25,103 nucleotides of DNA, taken from positions 1 to 25,103 of the forward strand of contig DIYD01000174.1 of NCBI GenBank assembly GCA_002428905.1, read 5' to 3'. Position 1 is the first letter of the stretch. Each line of letters starts with the position of its first letter. The notes below the pieces were generated by a model. That model had not been told where the DNA came from, did no database searches, and saw only the letters and a list, made by a program, of their open reading frames with translations. Made by a program: the position numbers and the translations under genes. This document shows positions 1 through 7,556 of the stretch, one piece after another. The DNA is from Bacteroidetes bacterium UBA6063. Lineage in GTDB: Bacteria > Bacteroidota > Bacteroidia > NS11-12g > UBA9320.

Positions 1-23
1 CATTCTCAAACGAAATAGCCGTA

Positions 24-31
24 TATTTTTG
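24..31 (+). promoter_or_regulatory. Bacteroidota -7 promoter element for the first operon
   Basis: The sequence TATTTTTG matches the Bacteroidota -7 consensus TAnnTTTG exactly. Its -33 partner would lie at or before the window edge and cannot be judged. Transcription would begin near position 38, which makes a translation start at 29 unlikely and favours the TTG at 47 with a very short leader. Confidence 0.55.
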
Positions 32-46
32 CAAAAAAAGAAAACC

Positions 47-592
47 TTGAGCAATAAAACCTCAACGCAGTACGACGAGGCCCTGGGCAAATGTCGGGAT
101 ATATTCGAGAAGAAAACAAAAGACTATGGCACAGCGTGGCGTATTTTACGTCCACAATCGCTTACCGATCAGATATTCATTAAAGCAAAACGAATTCGAA
201 GCATTGAGGAATCGAATCAAAACCTGGTTGGAGAAAGCCTCGATAACGAATACATCGGAATCTACAATTACTGTGTGATGGCGCTTATCGTTCTAGAACA
301 CCAACCAGATTCAGAGGAAGAAATACCGGCAGACCAGGTTATTGACTGGTACAAAGCACTTACAGAGAAGACCAAGGACCTGATGTTGCGAAAGAATCAG
401 GATTATGGAGAAGCATGGCGAGAAATGCGCGTGAGTACTTTTACCGACCTAATACTTATGAAATTGCTGAGAATCAGACAAATAGAAGACAACGAAGGCA
501 AAACGTTGATCTCAGAGGGATTGGACGCTAATTATCAGGATATGATGAACTATGCTATTTTTGCTTTGATTCGCAAAGACGAGATGTCATGA
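47..592 (+). CDS. DUF1599 domain protein (tandem repeat)
   Basis: This is a small cytoplasmic protein of the DUF1599 family, common in Bacteroidota and of unknown biochemical role. It is built of two copies of one unit of about 75 residues. The first copy has KDYGTAWRILRP followed by SLTDQIFIKAKRIRSIEE; the second has QDYGEAWREMR followed by a matching TDLILMKLLRIRQIED stretch. Each copy ends in an N-Y-rich helix. No ATG is available near the N-terminus. The frame is open to the window edge, with TTG at 29 and at 47. I chose TTG 47 because a -7 promoter element covers 24-31. The stop codon overlaps the ATG of the next gene (ATGA), so the two are translationally coupled. Family assignment is strong; the exact start is not. 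Confidence 0.85.
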   Translation: MSNKTSTQYDEALGKCRDIFEKKTKDYGTAWRILRPQSLTDQIFIKAKRIRSIEESNQNLVGESLDNEYIGIYNYCVMALIVLEHQPDSEEEIPADQVIDWYKALTEKTKDLMLRKNQDYGEAWREMRVSTFTDLILMKLLRIRQIEDNEGKTLISEGLDANYQDMMNYAIFALIRKDEMS

Positions 593-2139
593 AGTATGTA
601 GTTCAGTTTAGCCGGGTCTTAGTAGGCCTATTGTTCATTTTATCAGGACTGTTAAAGCTCAACGATCCCACGGGTTTCTCGTATAAAATGGAGGAATACT
701 TCGCGGTATTCTCTCAAGATTTAGAAGCGAAGCAAGATACTGTTGTTACGCAGATATCTTTTCTCGAAGAGCAGGTAGAGATTAAAACCCCACTTTACAT
801 TCACTCCAGCAAGGTGCAGTTTACCGTTCAACAATCACCTTGGCAGGTTGGTATATCGGATGATGGGCAACCTTTATGGACTTCTACTATAAGTGTATAC
901 GAAAACGGCAACTCTGTTTTTGAATCGAAGCACAACGCCATTGACAGTATGGCTACCAAAGGAGAAGTTCGAATCACCTCTACCGTATCGGGGAATTCCC
1001 TTATTCAGGAAGAAATAAGCACAGGCATGCCTTCGATTGAAGCAACTTCAGTGGAAGCGGAGTTGACATCATACATCAAACCAAATGGCTGGGCAGTGAA
1101 CTTTTTTAAGGCCCTCGGCGATGGCAACAATCCATTAATCATTGCCATTTTAATGAGCTGGTTAGAAGCCATTCTGGGCTTTGCACTATTGATCGGATGG
1201 CAGCGGAGGTTTACCGCGTGGATGTTGGTATTGATTACAGCGTTCTTCACCTTTCTTACTCTGTATTCCTGGATATACGACAAGGTAACCGATTGCGGTT
1301 GTTTTGGTGATGCTCTACCTATGAATCCGGAAGAATCGTTCTACAAAAATGTGGTGATCGGCGTTTTTATCGCTATCATTTTCTTCTGGAACAAATACAT
1401 TAAACCCGTTTTCTCCAATCCTTTTGGCGTTAAAGTGCTTACGGTGCTCACCGTTTTGCTTATTGGATTTAGTGTGTATTGTAAGCATTATTTACCCGTT
1501 GTTGATTTCTTACATTACGGCGAGGGAACAGATATTAGAAAAGGCATGGAAGTGCCTGAAGGTGAGCGGGCCACTGCTCATATGCAAACCATTTACGAAT
1601 ATGGTGCAAAAGACGGCAGTGGAGAAATCGTAGAAGTGGTATACGATAGCGACAAGAATTCGTTTGAACCAAAGATCGATTACTCTAAATGGAAGTACAT
1701 CCGTGTTAAGGAAGAAAAGATACTTGAAGAGGCGTACGAACCCCCAGTACACGATTTTGCCTTTTATGATGCAGAGCAATCGAACAATTACATTGATGAT
1801 TTCTGGAAACAAGAACAGAAATTATTGGTGGTAATGCACGACGTGAACAAAGCCAATACCAAGGCCATCGGCGAGATAAGAGATATTGCACGTCAGTGGA
1901 AGGAACAGGGCAAAGAATTTTGGGCGTTAACTGCCAGTTCGAAACAAGAAGTTGAAGAGTTCCGACATAAGCATCAAATTAGCGAATTTGAATTCTATTA
2001 CGGCGACAACACAAATCTGAAGTCTATCATTCGCTCCAATCCAGGGCTTCTGCTGATCAAAGACACGTCAGTTGTTGAAAAGACGTGGCCTTCTACCCGA
2101 TTGCCAAAGTTCAAGCGCATCCTGAAAAAATCCGAATGA
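589..2139 (+). CDS. BT_3928-family DoxX-like membrane protein with thioredoxin-fold C-terminus
   Basis: This is an inner-membrane protein of the BT_3928/DoxX family. The first helix (about residues 4-22, with FSRVLVGLLFILSGLLKLND) is the usual DoxX entry motif. A soluble segment of about 130 residues then interrupts the bundle before three further helices (roughly 180-270). Between the last of these lies DCGCFGDA, the cysteine motif seen in DoxX/MauE-type proteins. One more helix (about 280-300) leads to a C-terminal domain from about residue 385 that looks like a thioredoxin fold lacking a CxxC. The family is thought to act in redox or envelope chemistry but has no settled function. At 516 residues it seems longer than usual, mainly because of the N-terminal insertion. 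It overlaps both neighbours by ATGA, placing it in the DUF1599-permease-aroK operon. Confidence 0.82.
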   Translation: MKYVVQFSRVLVGLLFILSGLLKLNDPTGFSYKMEEYFAVFSQDLEAKQDTVVTQISFLEEQVEIKTPLYIHSSKVQFTVQQSPWQVGISDDGQPLWTSTISVYENGNSVFESKHNAIDSMATKGEVRITSTVSGNSLIQEEISTGMPSIEATSVEAELTSYIKPNGWAVNFFKALGDGNNPLIIAILMSWLEAILGFALLIGWQRRFTAWMLVLITAFFTFLTLYSWIYDKVTDCGCFGDALPMNPEESFYKNVVIGVFIAIIFFWNKYIKPVFSNPFGVKVLTVLTVLLIGFSVYCKHYLPVVDFLHYGEGTDIRKGMEVPEGERATAHMQTIYEYGAKDGSGEIVEVVYDSDKNSFEPKIDYSKWKYIRVKEEKILEEAYEPPVHDFAFYDAEQSNNYIDDFWKQEQKLLVVMHDVNKANTKAIGEIRDIARQWKEQGKEFWALTASSKQEVEEFRHKHQISEFEFYYGDNTNLKSIIRSNPGLLLIKDTSVVEKTWPSTRLPKFKRILKKSE

Positions 2140-3188
2140 CCAAATACCTGACGAAAAAGCTGCTGTATGCTGTGCTTATCTTATGGAGCGTTGCTACAGT
2201 TGTCTTTTGGTTATTCAGTGCATCGTTCCCAAGTCCTGAAGACATATTGGTTACCGACCGTACGGACGAGGCCACGTTAAACGCAATCAAAAAGGATCTA
2301 CAGTTAGATCAGCCTTTACATGTACAGTATTTGCGTTTTATGAATGACTTACTCCCTGTTTCGGTATATCAAAATGATCGTATTCCTGCTGTACGTGGTT
2401 TAACCGCATATTCCGGGTCAGAGAAAACCGTACTGATTAAAATGCCCTACCTCCGACGAAGTTTTCAAACAGGTCAACCCGCAAGTGTATTAATTCGACA
2501 AGCCTTCATAGGCACGTTGGTTTTGGCCTTAGCAGCCATCGTAATGGCAACCTTGATTGGCATTTTCTTCGGTGTACTCTCGAGCATCAAACAAGGCAGT
2601 TGGCTCGACCGAAGTTTGTTGTTTGTTAGCACACTTGGAATATCCATTCCCTCCTTCTTCTCGGCAATCATCTTTAGTTGGTTATTTGGCTATGTATGGT
2701 CTGAATTCACGGGCCTGAGTGTTGTTGGAAGCCTCTACGAAATTGATGCCTTTGAGGGCAAAACGCTGGCCTTAAAGAACCTGATTCTCCCAGCACTGGC
2801 TCTAGGCATCAGGCCACTTGCTATTATAACGCAGCTTACGCGAAACGCCATGCTGGATGCACTGGCGAAAGATTACATCCGGACAGCAAAGTCGAAAGGC
2901 CTCAGTAAACGAAATATCTATTTCAAACATGCTTTAAAGAGTGCATTAAATCCGGTGATTACTTCAATATCGGGTTGGTTTGCATCTTTGTTGGCTGGCG
3001 CATTTTTTGTTGAATTCATTTTCAGTTGGAATGGTCTGGGTAGCTTGACCATACGAGCACTAGAAACCAGTGATTTACCGGTAATCATGGGCTGCATCGT
3101 TTTTATAGCCGCCCTGTTTGTTCTTATAAATATGCTGGTAGACGTGTTGTATACCTTCCTGGACCCACGAATCCGGCTAGAATCATGA
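2136..3188 (+). CDS. ABC transporter permease, DppB/OppB type
   Basis: This is an inner-membrane permease subunit of the peptide/nickel ABC transporter class. The N-terminal helix (LYAVLILWSVATVVFWLF) is followed by a periplasmic loop, then a bundle of five helices. The cytoplasmic EAA-type loop is visible as DYIRTAKSKGLSKRNIYFKH, followed by ALNPVITSISGWFASLLAGAFFVEFIFSWNGLG, typical of DppB. The reading frame is open from 2085, but the start at 2136 is better because it gives a normal N-terminal helix and an ATGA overlap with the upstream stop. The stop again overlaps the aroK start. The window holds no partner permease (DppC type), ATPase or substrate-binding protein, so this subunit must pair with products encoded elsewhere or work differently. 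The substrate cannot be told. Confidence 0.88.
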   Translation: MTKYLTKKLLYAVLILWSVATVVFWLFSASFPSPEDILVTDRTDEATLNAIKKDLQLDQPLHVQYLRFMNDLLPVSVYQNDRIPAVRGLTAYSGSEKTVLIKMPYLRRSFQTGQPASVLIRQAFIGTLVLALAAIVMATLIGIFFGVLSSIKQGSWLDRSLLFVSTLGISIPSFFSAIIFSWLFGYVWSEFTGLSVVGSLYEIDAFEGKTLALKNLILPALALGIRPLAIITQLTRNAMLDALAKDYIRTAKSKGLSKRNIYFKHALKSALNPVITSISGWFASLLAGAFFVEFIFSWNGLGSLTIRALETSDLPVIMGCIVFIAALFVLINMLVDVLYTFLDPRIRLES

Positions 3189-3700
3189 GAATCTATTTGG
3201 TGGGCTTACCGGGAGTAGGAAAATCGTATTGGGGTAATTTTCTGGCCGCTCAGCTATCCTTTCAATTCATTGATCTCGATGATGAGATCGTTAAATCATC
3301 GGGTAAGTCTATTGTTCGAATCTTTGAAGAAGATGGTGAAGACGCGTTTCGGCGTATGGAATCTGAAGCTCTAATCAAAACCACGTACTCCAGGGATGTA
3401 GTTATTGCCACAGGTGGTGGCACCCCATGTTTTCACAACAACATAGCGACGATGAAAGAGGCGGGTATAACCATTTACATGAAGGACACAATTTCCGCTA
3501 TTGCCCGTCGGTTAATGTCTCAAAAAGCCAATCGACCACTTTTTACTTCTACAAGTTTAAATGAGGCCGTTAATGCGTTGTTGAATTTATTGGCCAATCG
3601 GCGGCAGTATTATGAGCAAACCCATATCATTACTGGGATTGAGGCCTTTGAGCATCCGCACTTATTAACAAATAGGCTTGAATTATTCACAAAGCCCTAA
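3185..3700 (+). CDS. aroK: Shikimate kinase
   Basis: It phosphorylates shikimate with ATP to shikimate 3-phosphate in chorismate and aromatic amino acid synthesis, in the cytoplasm. All landmarks are present: Walker A GLPGVGKS (residues 7-14), the shikimate-binding DLDDE (30-34), Arg57 in the FRRMESEAL segment, the glycine-rich TGGG (76-79), and NRPLF with the LID arginine near 117. The length of 171 residues is normal for the family. The ATG overlaps the stop of the permease gene (ATGA), making it the last gene of the four-gene operon. No terminator hairpin is obvious after it. I am sure of the function; whether it is called aroK or aroL is only convention. Confidence 0.96.
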   Translation: MRIYLVGLPGVGKSYWGNFLAAQLSFQFIDLDDEIVKSSGKSIVRIFEEDGEDAFRRMESEALIKTTYSRDVVIATGGGTPCFHNNIATMKEAGITIYMKDTISAIARRLMSQKANRPLFTSTSLNEAVNALLNLLANRRQYYEQTHIITGIEAFEHPHLLTNRLELFTKP

Positions 3701-3840
3701 ACTTCCTTGATAGATTCACATTAATTTAATTAACATTGCTCAGCAAATTCGAGCTGACGGTAGTGTTTACGGCCGTTGTAGCGAATTCGGTTATATTAAT
3801 TTATTGATAATTTTAATTTTCACTTAAAAGATTTTAAATC
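3701..3840 (+). promoter_or_regulatory. HU upstream region with imperfect -7 element
   Basis: This AT-rich leader of 140 nt separates aroK from the HU gene. The closest match to the Bacteroidota -7 element is TAATTTTC at 3814-3821, with the final G replaced by C and no clear TTG at the expected distance upstream. The start codon is preceded by AAAAG and an A/T-rich run rather than a Shine-Dalgarno sequence, as is usual in this phylum. Confidence 0.3.
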
Positions 3841-4113
3841 ATGAACAAGTCAGAGTTAATCTCTCAAATGGCTGGCGATGCTGGCATTACTAAAGCACAA
3901 GCACAAACAGCCTTAAACTCTTTCCTAGACTCTTCTTCATCTGCTTTGAAGAAAGGTGACAAGGTAATTTTAGTTGGATTCGGTACTTTCTCTGTTTCTA
4001 AAAGAGCAGCTAGAACAGGTAGAAACCCACAAACAGGTAAAGAAATCCAAATCGCTGCAAAGAACGTTGTTAAGTTCAAAGCAGGTTCTGAGTTATCAGG
4101 AAAGGTAAACTAA
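3841..4113 (+). CDS. HU-family DNA-binding protein
   Basis: This is a small nucleoid-associated protein that binds and bends DNA as a dimer. The 90-residue protein has the full HU/IHF layout: an N-terminal helix pair (MNKSELISQMAGDAGITKAQ), the GFGTFSVSKRAARTGRNPQTG signature at about 47-67 that leads into the DNA-binding arm, and a C-terminal VVKFKAGSEL helix. The alternating basic residues and the proline at the arm tip are intact. It is transcribed alone: 140 nt separate it from aroK and an intrinsic terminator follows the stop. Codon choice is noticeably A/T-ending and uniform compared with its neighbours, as expected for a highly expressed gene. HU cannot be told from an IHF-like variant by sequence alone here. 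Confidence 0.96.
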   Translation: MNKSELISQMAGDAGITKAQAQTALNSFLDSSSSALKKGDKVILVGFGTFSVSKRAARTGRNPQTGKEIQIAAKNVVKFKAGSELSGKVN

Positions 4114-4137
4114 GAGATTTCTAAAAGAAATAAGAGG

Positions 4138-4166
4138 CCCCTTGCCATTGCGGTAAGGGGTTTTTT
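4138..4166 (+). terminator. Intrinsic terminator after the HU gene
   Basis: A 9-bp stem (CCCCTTGCC at 4138-4146 pairing with GGTAAGGGG at 4152-4160, one G-U pair) closes a 5-nt loop and is followed directly by six T residues (4161-4166). It lies 24 nt after the HU stop codon. Confidence 0.92.
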
Positions 4167-4246
4167 ATTGGGCCGAGTTAAGTATCATTCCGGAATAAGC
4201 CAGCATCGCATGAGACCCTCCTCTTGATATCTAAAGATCTAAACGT

Positions 4247-4747
4247 CTACAGGTCTCTCAACATCATCTGCCAGTACCCCACGTCCACCCATCGTCCGAA
4301 CTTGAACCCCACTTGTTCCAGTAGAGCTACTTTGTAAAAACCCAACTTTTCATGTAGACGAACACTGGCTTCATTGGGTTGAGCAATCCCACCCAACACT
4401 ACGTGTATATCTAACGTACGTAAATGGTCAATCAAATGACCATACAAGTGTGAACCAATACCACGATGATGAACATTGGGATCGAGATAAATGGACGTCT
4501 CAACGGTGTGTTTATACGCCGACCTTGGTTTCCATTGTCCCGCATAAGCATAGCCTAACAACCTGTCTTCCTCCACGGCAACAAACCAGGGAAGATCGTA
4601 TTGGTGTATTCGGTTAGCCATCTCCGCTTCTGAAATCTCTTGTTCTTCAAAGGTGATGACCGTTGTACGTATGTAGTGATTATAGATTCGTTGAATTGAC
4701 CCAGCATCCGCCTTTGTTGCCTTCCGTATTTCAACCGTACTAGCCAT
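4247..4747 (-). CDS. GNAT acetyltransferase, PAT/ArsN1 type
   Basis: This is a cytoplasmic GNAT-fold N-acetyltransferase that would move acetyl from acetyl-CoA to a small amine. The sequence follows the phosphinothricin/arsinothricin acetyltransferase group closely: IRKATKADAGSIQRIYNHYI at the N-terminus, ITFEEQ, YAYAGQWKPRSAYKHTVE with the WKPRSAY signature, acetyl-CoA loop HHRGIGSHL, then GGIAQPNEASVRLHEKLGF and KFGRWVDVGYWQ near the C-terminus. At 166 residues it is the normal family length. The natural substrate of such chromosomal copies is often an amino acid analogue or methionine derivative and cannot be decided here. Its ATG lies 8 nt inside the end of the M28 peptidase gene, so the pair is probably co-translated. 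Confidence 0.88.
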   Translation of the reverse strand: MASTVEIRKATKADAGSIQRIYNHYIRTTVITFEEQEISEAEMANRIHQYDLPWFVAVEEDRLLGYAYAGQWKPRSAYKHTVETSIYLDPNVHHRGIGSHLYGHLIDHLRTLDIHVVLGGIAQPNEASVRLHEKLGFYKVALLEQVGFKFGRWVDVGYWQMMLRDL

Positions 4748-6140
4748 TGACGTTCAAATACTTATCGAGTAAATAAACCATAGCTGTAATTGACGCACAA
4801 CCGAGCTCCAGCTCCCGTTTATTGACGTTTTCAAAAACGTCGTCATCGTTATGATGAAAATCGAAATAACGTTGTGAATCGGGCACCAGTCCCATCATAA
4901 GTATATCCGGATTCACAATATTCAAATCCTCTGCTAAGGGGTTGATGTCAACTCCGGCAAACCCTTTTTCATAGAAGTGAAGTCCGTATGGCTCCAATAG
5001 GCTTCTAAACCCGGCTACAAAATCCACCTGATCATCGGTTCCCCGAATGCTAAATCCACGTGGACTAAAACCACCACGATCGCTTTCAACGGCAGCAATT
5101 ATATTCTGATTCTCTTGCTTCATAATTTTAGCATAGGTCTTCCCTCCCATATTTCCGTTTTCCTCGTTCATAAACAGTACCACACGAATGGTGCACTTCG
5201 GTTTATAATTCATAGCCTTCAGTATGCGCAGTACCTCCATGCTATGAACTACGCCGGCACCATCATCATGTGCACCTTCGCCAACATCCCAACTGTCTAA
5301 GTGGCCTCCAATAGTGATAATGCGTTCAGGGAATTCTGAGCCCTTGATCTCTCCAATAACGTTAAACGACTTCACATCGGGGTTTTCTCTTGGGTTTATA
5401 TCTAAGGTCATCTCCATTCCCGACTGAGTGCGCAATACATTATGTAACGCATTGGCATCTTCTGTACAGACCGCCACGGCTGGTATTTTGGTGACACCTT
5501 CTTTGTACCCCATGCTTCCGGTATGCGCATGATGGCCTTCTTCCAACAAGGTCATACTTCTTACAATAACCGCGATCGCACCTTGTTCCGCAGCTTGAAC
5601 AGCACCCCAGTAACGTTGATCTACACAGCCACCATAACTATCAAATGTACTGATGTTTCTAGGGTCCATTGGACGGTTGTAAAACACGATCTTTCCTTTA
5701 ATCTTAGTTCCCAGGCGAGTCACTTCATCCAGACTATTTACCTCCACTACCTCTGCCTGAATTTTGCCAGGAGAGGCTACTGAACCACCAAGTGTTTTTA
5801 TCCGAAGATTTCGAGGTTCTGGCGTTAGCAATACAGCCTCTTCCCGATCACCGCGCTCCCAAAAAGGCACGTCAATTTCTTGCAAATACACGGTATCAAT
5901 GCCCATTTTACGGAGCGTCTTTTCGCCCCAAACCACAGCCTTTTCTGCACCTGCAGATCCACTTAGCCTATGTCCGACATCTTTGCATAGACTTCGGAGG
6001 TTTTCATAACTTTCGCCATGTACCAGAGCTTCATCAAATATTTGGCGCACAAGCAACGAATCTTGTTTTGTCGTCGTCTTTTGAGCATAAAGGTGATAAT
6101 TTCCGAAGAGGAATAACAGACTAATTAACGAATACCGCAT
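4740..6140 (-). CDS. Secreted M28 metallopeptidase, plasma glutamate carboxypeptidase-like
   Basis: This is an exported zinc peptidase of family M28, closest in layout to the CPQ/plasma glutamate carboxypeptidase group that cleaves dipeptides or N-terminal residues. A signal peptide occupies about residues 1-19 (MRYSLISLLFLFGNYHLYA). A PA domain is inserted at about 120-260, where a GAIAVIVRSM strand is visible. The di-zinc site is complete: GGHLDSWD (His280), HDDGAG (Asp292/293), NEEN (catalytic and metal Glu326/327), ESDRGG (Asp354) and HHNDDD (His429/430). The length of 466 residues fits. It is first in an operon with the acetyltransferase. A possible -7 element, TATTATTG (one mismatch), lies on the - strand about 20 nt before the start, at 6161-6168. 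Confidence 0.9.
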   Translation of the reverse strand: MRYSLISLLFLFGNYHLYAQKTTTKQDSLLVRQIFDEALVHGESYENLRSLCKDVGHRLSGSAGAEKAVVWGEKTLRKMGIDTVYLQEIDVPFWERGDREEAVLLTPEPRNLRIKTLGGSVASPGKIQAEVVEVNSLDEVTRLGTKIKGKIVFYNRPMDPRNISTFDSYGGCVDQRYWGAVQAAEQGAIAVIVRSMTLLEEGHHAHTGSMGYKEGVTKIPAVAVCTEDANALHNVLRTQSGMEMTLDINPRENPDVKSFNVIGEIKGSEFPERIITIGGHLDSWDVGEGAHDDGAGVVHSMEVLRILKAMNYKPKCTIRVVLFMNEENGNMGGKTYAKIMKQENQNIIAAVESDRGGFSPRGFSIRGTDDQVDFVAGFRSLLEPYGLHFYEKGFAGVDINPLAEDLNIVNPDILMMGLVPDSQRYFDFHHNDDDVFENVNKRELELGCASITAMVYLLDKYLNVNG

Positions 6141-6160
6141 TCTTGTTTTACTTGTTCAAG

Positions 6161-6168
6161 CAATAATA
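6161..6168 (-). promoter_or_regulatory. Possible -7 element of the M28 peptidase operon
   Basis: Read on the - strand this is TATTATTG, one mismatch from TAnnTTTG, 20 nt before the ATG at 6140. No TTG sits at the usual spacing upstream, so support is weak. Confidence 0.3.
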
Positions 6169-6292
6169 CGTCAGATCAATCGACTATTAAAATCGACAAG
6201 GGGAATGTCAGGCGTTTTTCGTTTAATCGACCCAAAGGGTAAACATACCTAAGAAAGGAAATTCACGTTAGATAAATGGATAAATTCGTATT

Positions 6293-6736
6293 ATGAAATC
6301 AAAGTTAAGTTACATTGGAGTGGTTGCATTGTTGGTAACCGGGTTGGCATTCACAGCTTTTAACACAAAGACCGTTGAAACAGAAGGCATTGCCTTTGAG
6401 CACACTGATTTTAAATCAGCTCAGGCATTAGCTAAGAAACAAGGTAAACTCATCTTTATTGATGGCTATGCCACCTGGTGTGGACCTTGTAAATTAATGG
6501 CAAGAACAGTTTTCAAAGAGAAAAAAGTCGGTGATTATTACAACGAGAACTTTGTTAATCTGAAGATTGATATGGAAACACCGGAAGGAAGAATGCTCGC
6601 TAGCAAATACGCTGTTCGGGCCTACCCTACATACCTATATCTAGATGCCAATGGCAAAGTGGTTCACCGTGCTATGGGTGCAACCAATGGCGACAAGTTC
6701 ATTGGATTTGGCAAGCAGGCTGTTTCCAAGAAATAG
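6293..6736 (+). CDS. Secreted thioredoxin-family protein
   Basis: This is an exported or membrane-anchored thiol-disulfide protein of the thioredoxin superfamily. A hydrophobic N-terminal segment (about residues 5-23) serves as signal peptide or anchor; no lipobox is present. The active site is WCGPC (Cys63 and Cys66), followed by an alpha helix, and the cis-proline loop is RAYPTYLYLD (Pro112). The layout FDSAQALAKKQGK-like helix, then LIFIDGYATWCGPC, matches the DUF255/Thioredoxin_7-like secreted thioredoxins of Bacteroidota that act on envelope cysteines or supply reductant. It has its own upstream region, divergent from the M28 operon, and converges on the thioesterase gene with only 2 nt between the stop codons. 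The substrate is unknown. Confidence 0.9.
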   Translation: MKSKLSYIGVVALLVTGLAFTAFNTKTVETEGIAFEHTDFKSAQALAKKQGKLIFIDGYATWCGPCKLMARTVFKEKKVGDYYNENFVNLKIDMETPEGRMLASKYAVRAYPTYLYLDANGKVVHRAMGATNGDKFIGFGKQAVSKK

Positions 6737-6738
6737 AA

Positions 6739-7158
6739 CTATACGTTCGATCTAAAAGCTTCAGGAACGGGAGTCACCTTCCGTTCCTCATAATTAAAAC
6801 AAACGATCCGTGTCTTAACCAACGCCAGGGGCTTGTTGGTGGTGAGATTATTCATCTGATAAATCAAATCAAAGCTTGAGTTACTCAAGTCATCCACCCC
6901 AACTTCTATCTGAATGTGATCGCCTAAGAATCCTTCGCTCTGGTACATGAGTGCCGCATCACCCTGAATCATACTGGTGCCAAAAAAGTCAAGCTCACTT
7001 ACCCCCTTAGATTGTAAGAACTGAATTCGTGCTTCATGGGCATAGGCGAGTAACTTATCATTTGCCAGGTGGTTTCCGTAATTCAAATCCGTTACGCGCA
7101 CCTGAATCGAACAGGTAAACAACCATTTTTCCGGTGGTTTAATTTTAACTCTGGGCAT
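6739..7158 (-). CDS. Hot-dog fold acyl-CoA thioesterase (4HBT-like)
   Basis: This is a likely cytoplasmic acyl-CoA thioesterase of the hot-dog superfamily. The recognisable part is the active-site strand and helix at residues 20-50: VRVTDLNYGNHLANDKLLAYAHEAR, in which the Asp of TDLN takes the place of the usual catalytic acid. This GNHLAND version differs from the GHVNN of YbgC-like enzymes and defines a separate thioesterase branch. The 139-residue length fits a single hot-dog domain. It starts 2 nt after the stop of a second thioesterase gene, so the two are likely co-expressed and may form a mixed oligomer. The acyl substrate cannot be inferred. Confidence 0.82.
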   Translation of the reverse strand: MPRVKIKPPEKWLFTCSIQVRVTDLNYGNHLANDKLLAYAHEARIQFLQSKGVSELDFFGTSMIQGDAALMYQSEGFLGDHIQIEVGVDDLSNSSFDLIYQMNNLTTNKPLALVKTRIVCFNYEERKVTPVPEAFRSNV

Positions 7159-7160
7159 CT

Positions 7161-7556
7161 TTAATCAAATGGGTTAAACAAATCCTGAATGTCCTTTGAT
7201 ATCGGGGCTGCTTTCCCCAGGGCAGCATCGTAAAGTACAAAGGTCACTTTTGCATCCGTCGTTTTCGCATCTCCGTTGTACAATTCCTGAAGAAACGTAA
7301 TTGTTCTGCGTTGACACTCATATAAGGACGTTCGTACTTCTATGTGCATACCTGGGGTTACCGCCAGGCGGAAATTGATATCAATATTCACAATAAAGAA
7401 TTGAAGTCCGCGCGATTCAAACTCCTTGAGCACATCTGCTTCCAACAACGCATCCCAACGAGCTTCTTCAAGAAACTCAAGATAGCGTGCGTTATTTACA
7501 TGACCGTATGCATCGCAATGAAAACCTCGAACAACAATGTTTTTCTTAAACGACAT
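7161..7556 (-). CDS. YbgC-like acyl-CoA thioesterase
   Basis: This is a cytoplasmic hot-dog fold thioesterase of the YbgC/4HBT group, expected to hydrolyse acyl-CoA or acyl-ACP thioesters. The signature is intact near the N-terminus: CDAYGHVNNARYLEFLEEARW, with the catalytic Asp followed by GHVNN and the long central helix. The later strand pattern (FRLAVTPGMHIEVRTSLYE, then RRTITFLQEL) is typical. I prefer the ATG at 7556 because it puts 14 residues before the catalytic Asp, the usual distance; an ATG at 7568 and a TTG at 7571 are in frame. With this start the gene overlaps the upstream membrane-protein gene by 11 bp, in the middle of a three-gene operon. Confidence 0.87.
   Translation of the reverse strand: MSFKKNIVVRGFHCDAYGHVNNARYLEFLEEARWDALLEADVLKEFESRGLQFFIVNIDINFRLAVTPGMHIEVRTSLYECQRRTITFLQELYNGDAKTTDAKVTFVLYDAALGKAAPISKDIQDLFNPFD

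Noticed and set aside
2085..2135. Upstream ATG extension of the permease
   Set aside because: The extra 17 residues (MAFYPIAKVQAHPEKIR) lie before the first helix and inside the upstream gene; the ATGA junction at 2136 is the usual start.
5523..6124. Several + strand open frames of 81-110 residues across the M28 peptidase gene
   Set aside because: They lie opposite a gene with an intact signal peptide and di-zinc site, overlap each other in different frames and resemble nothing.
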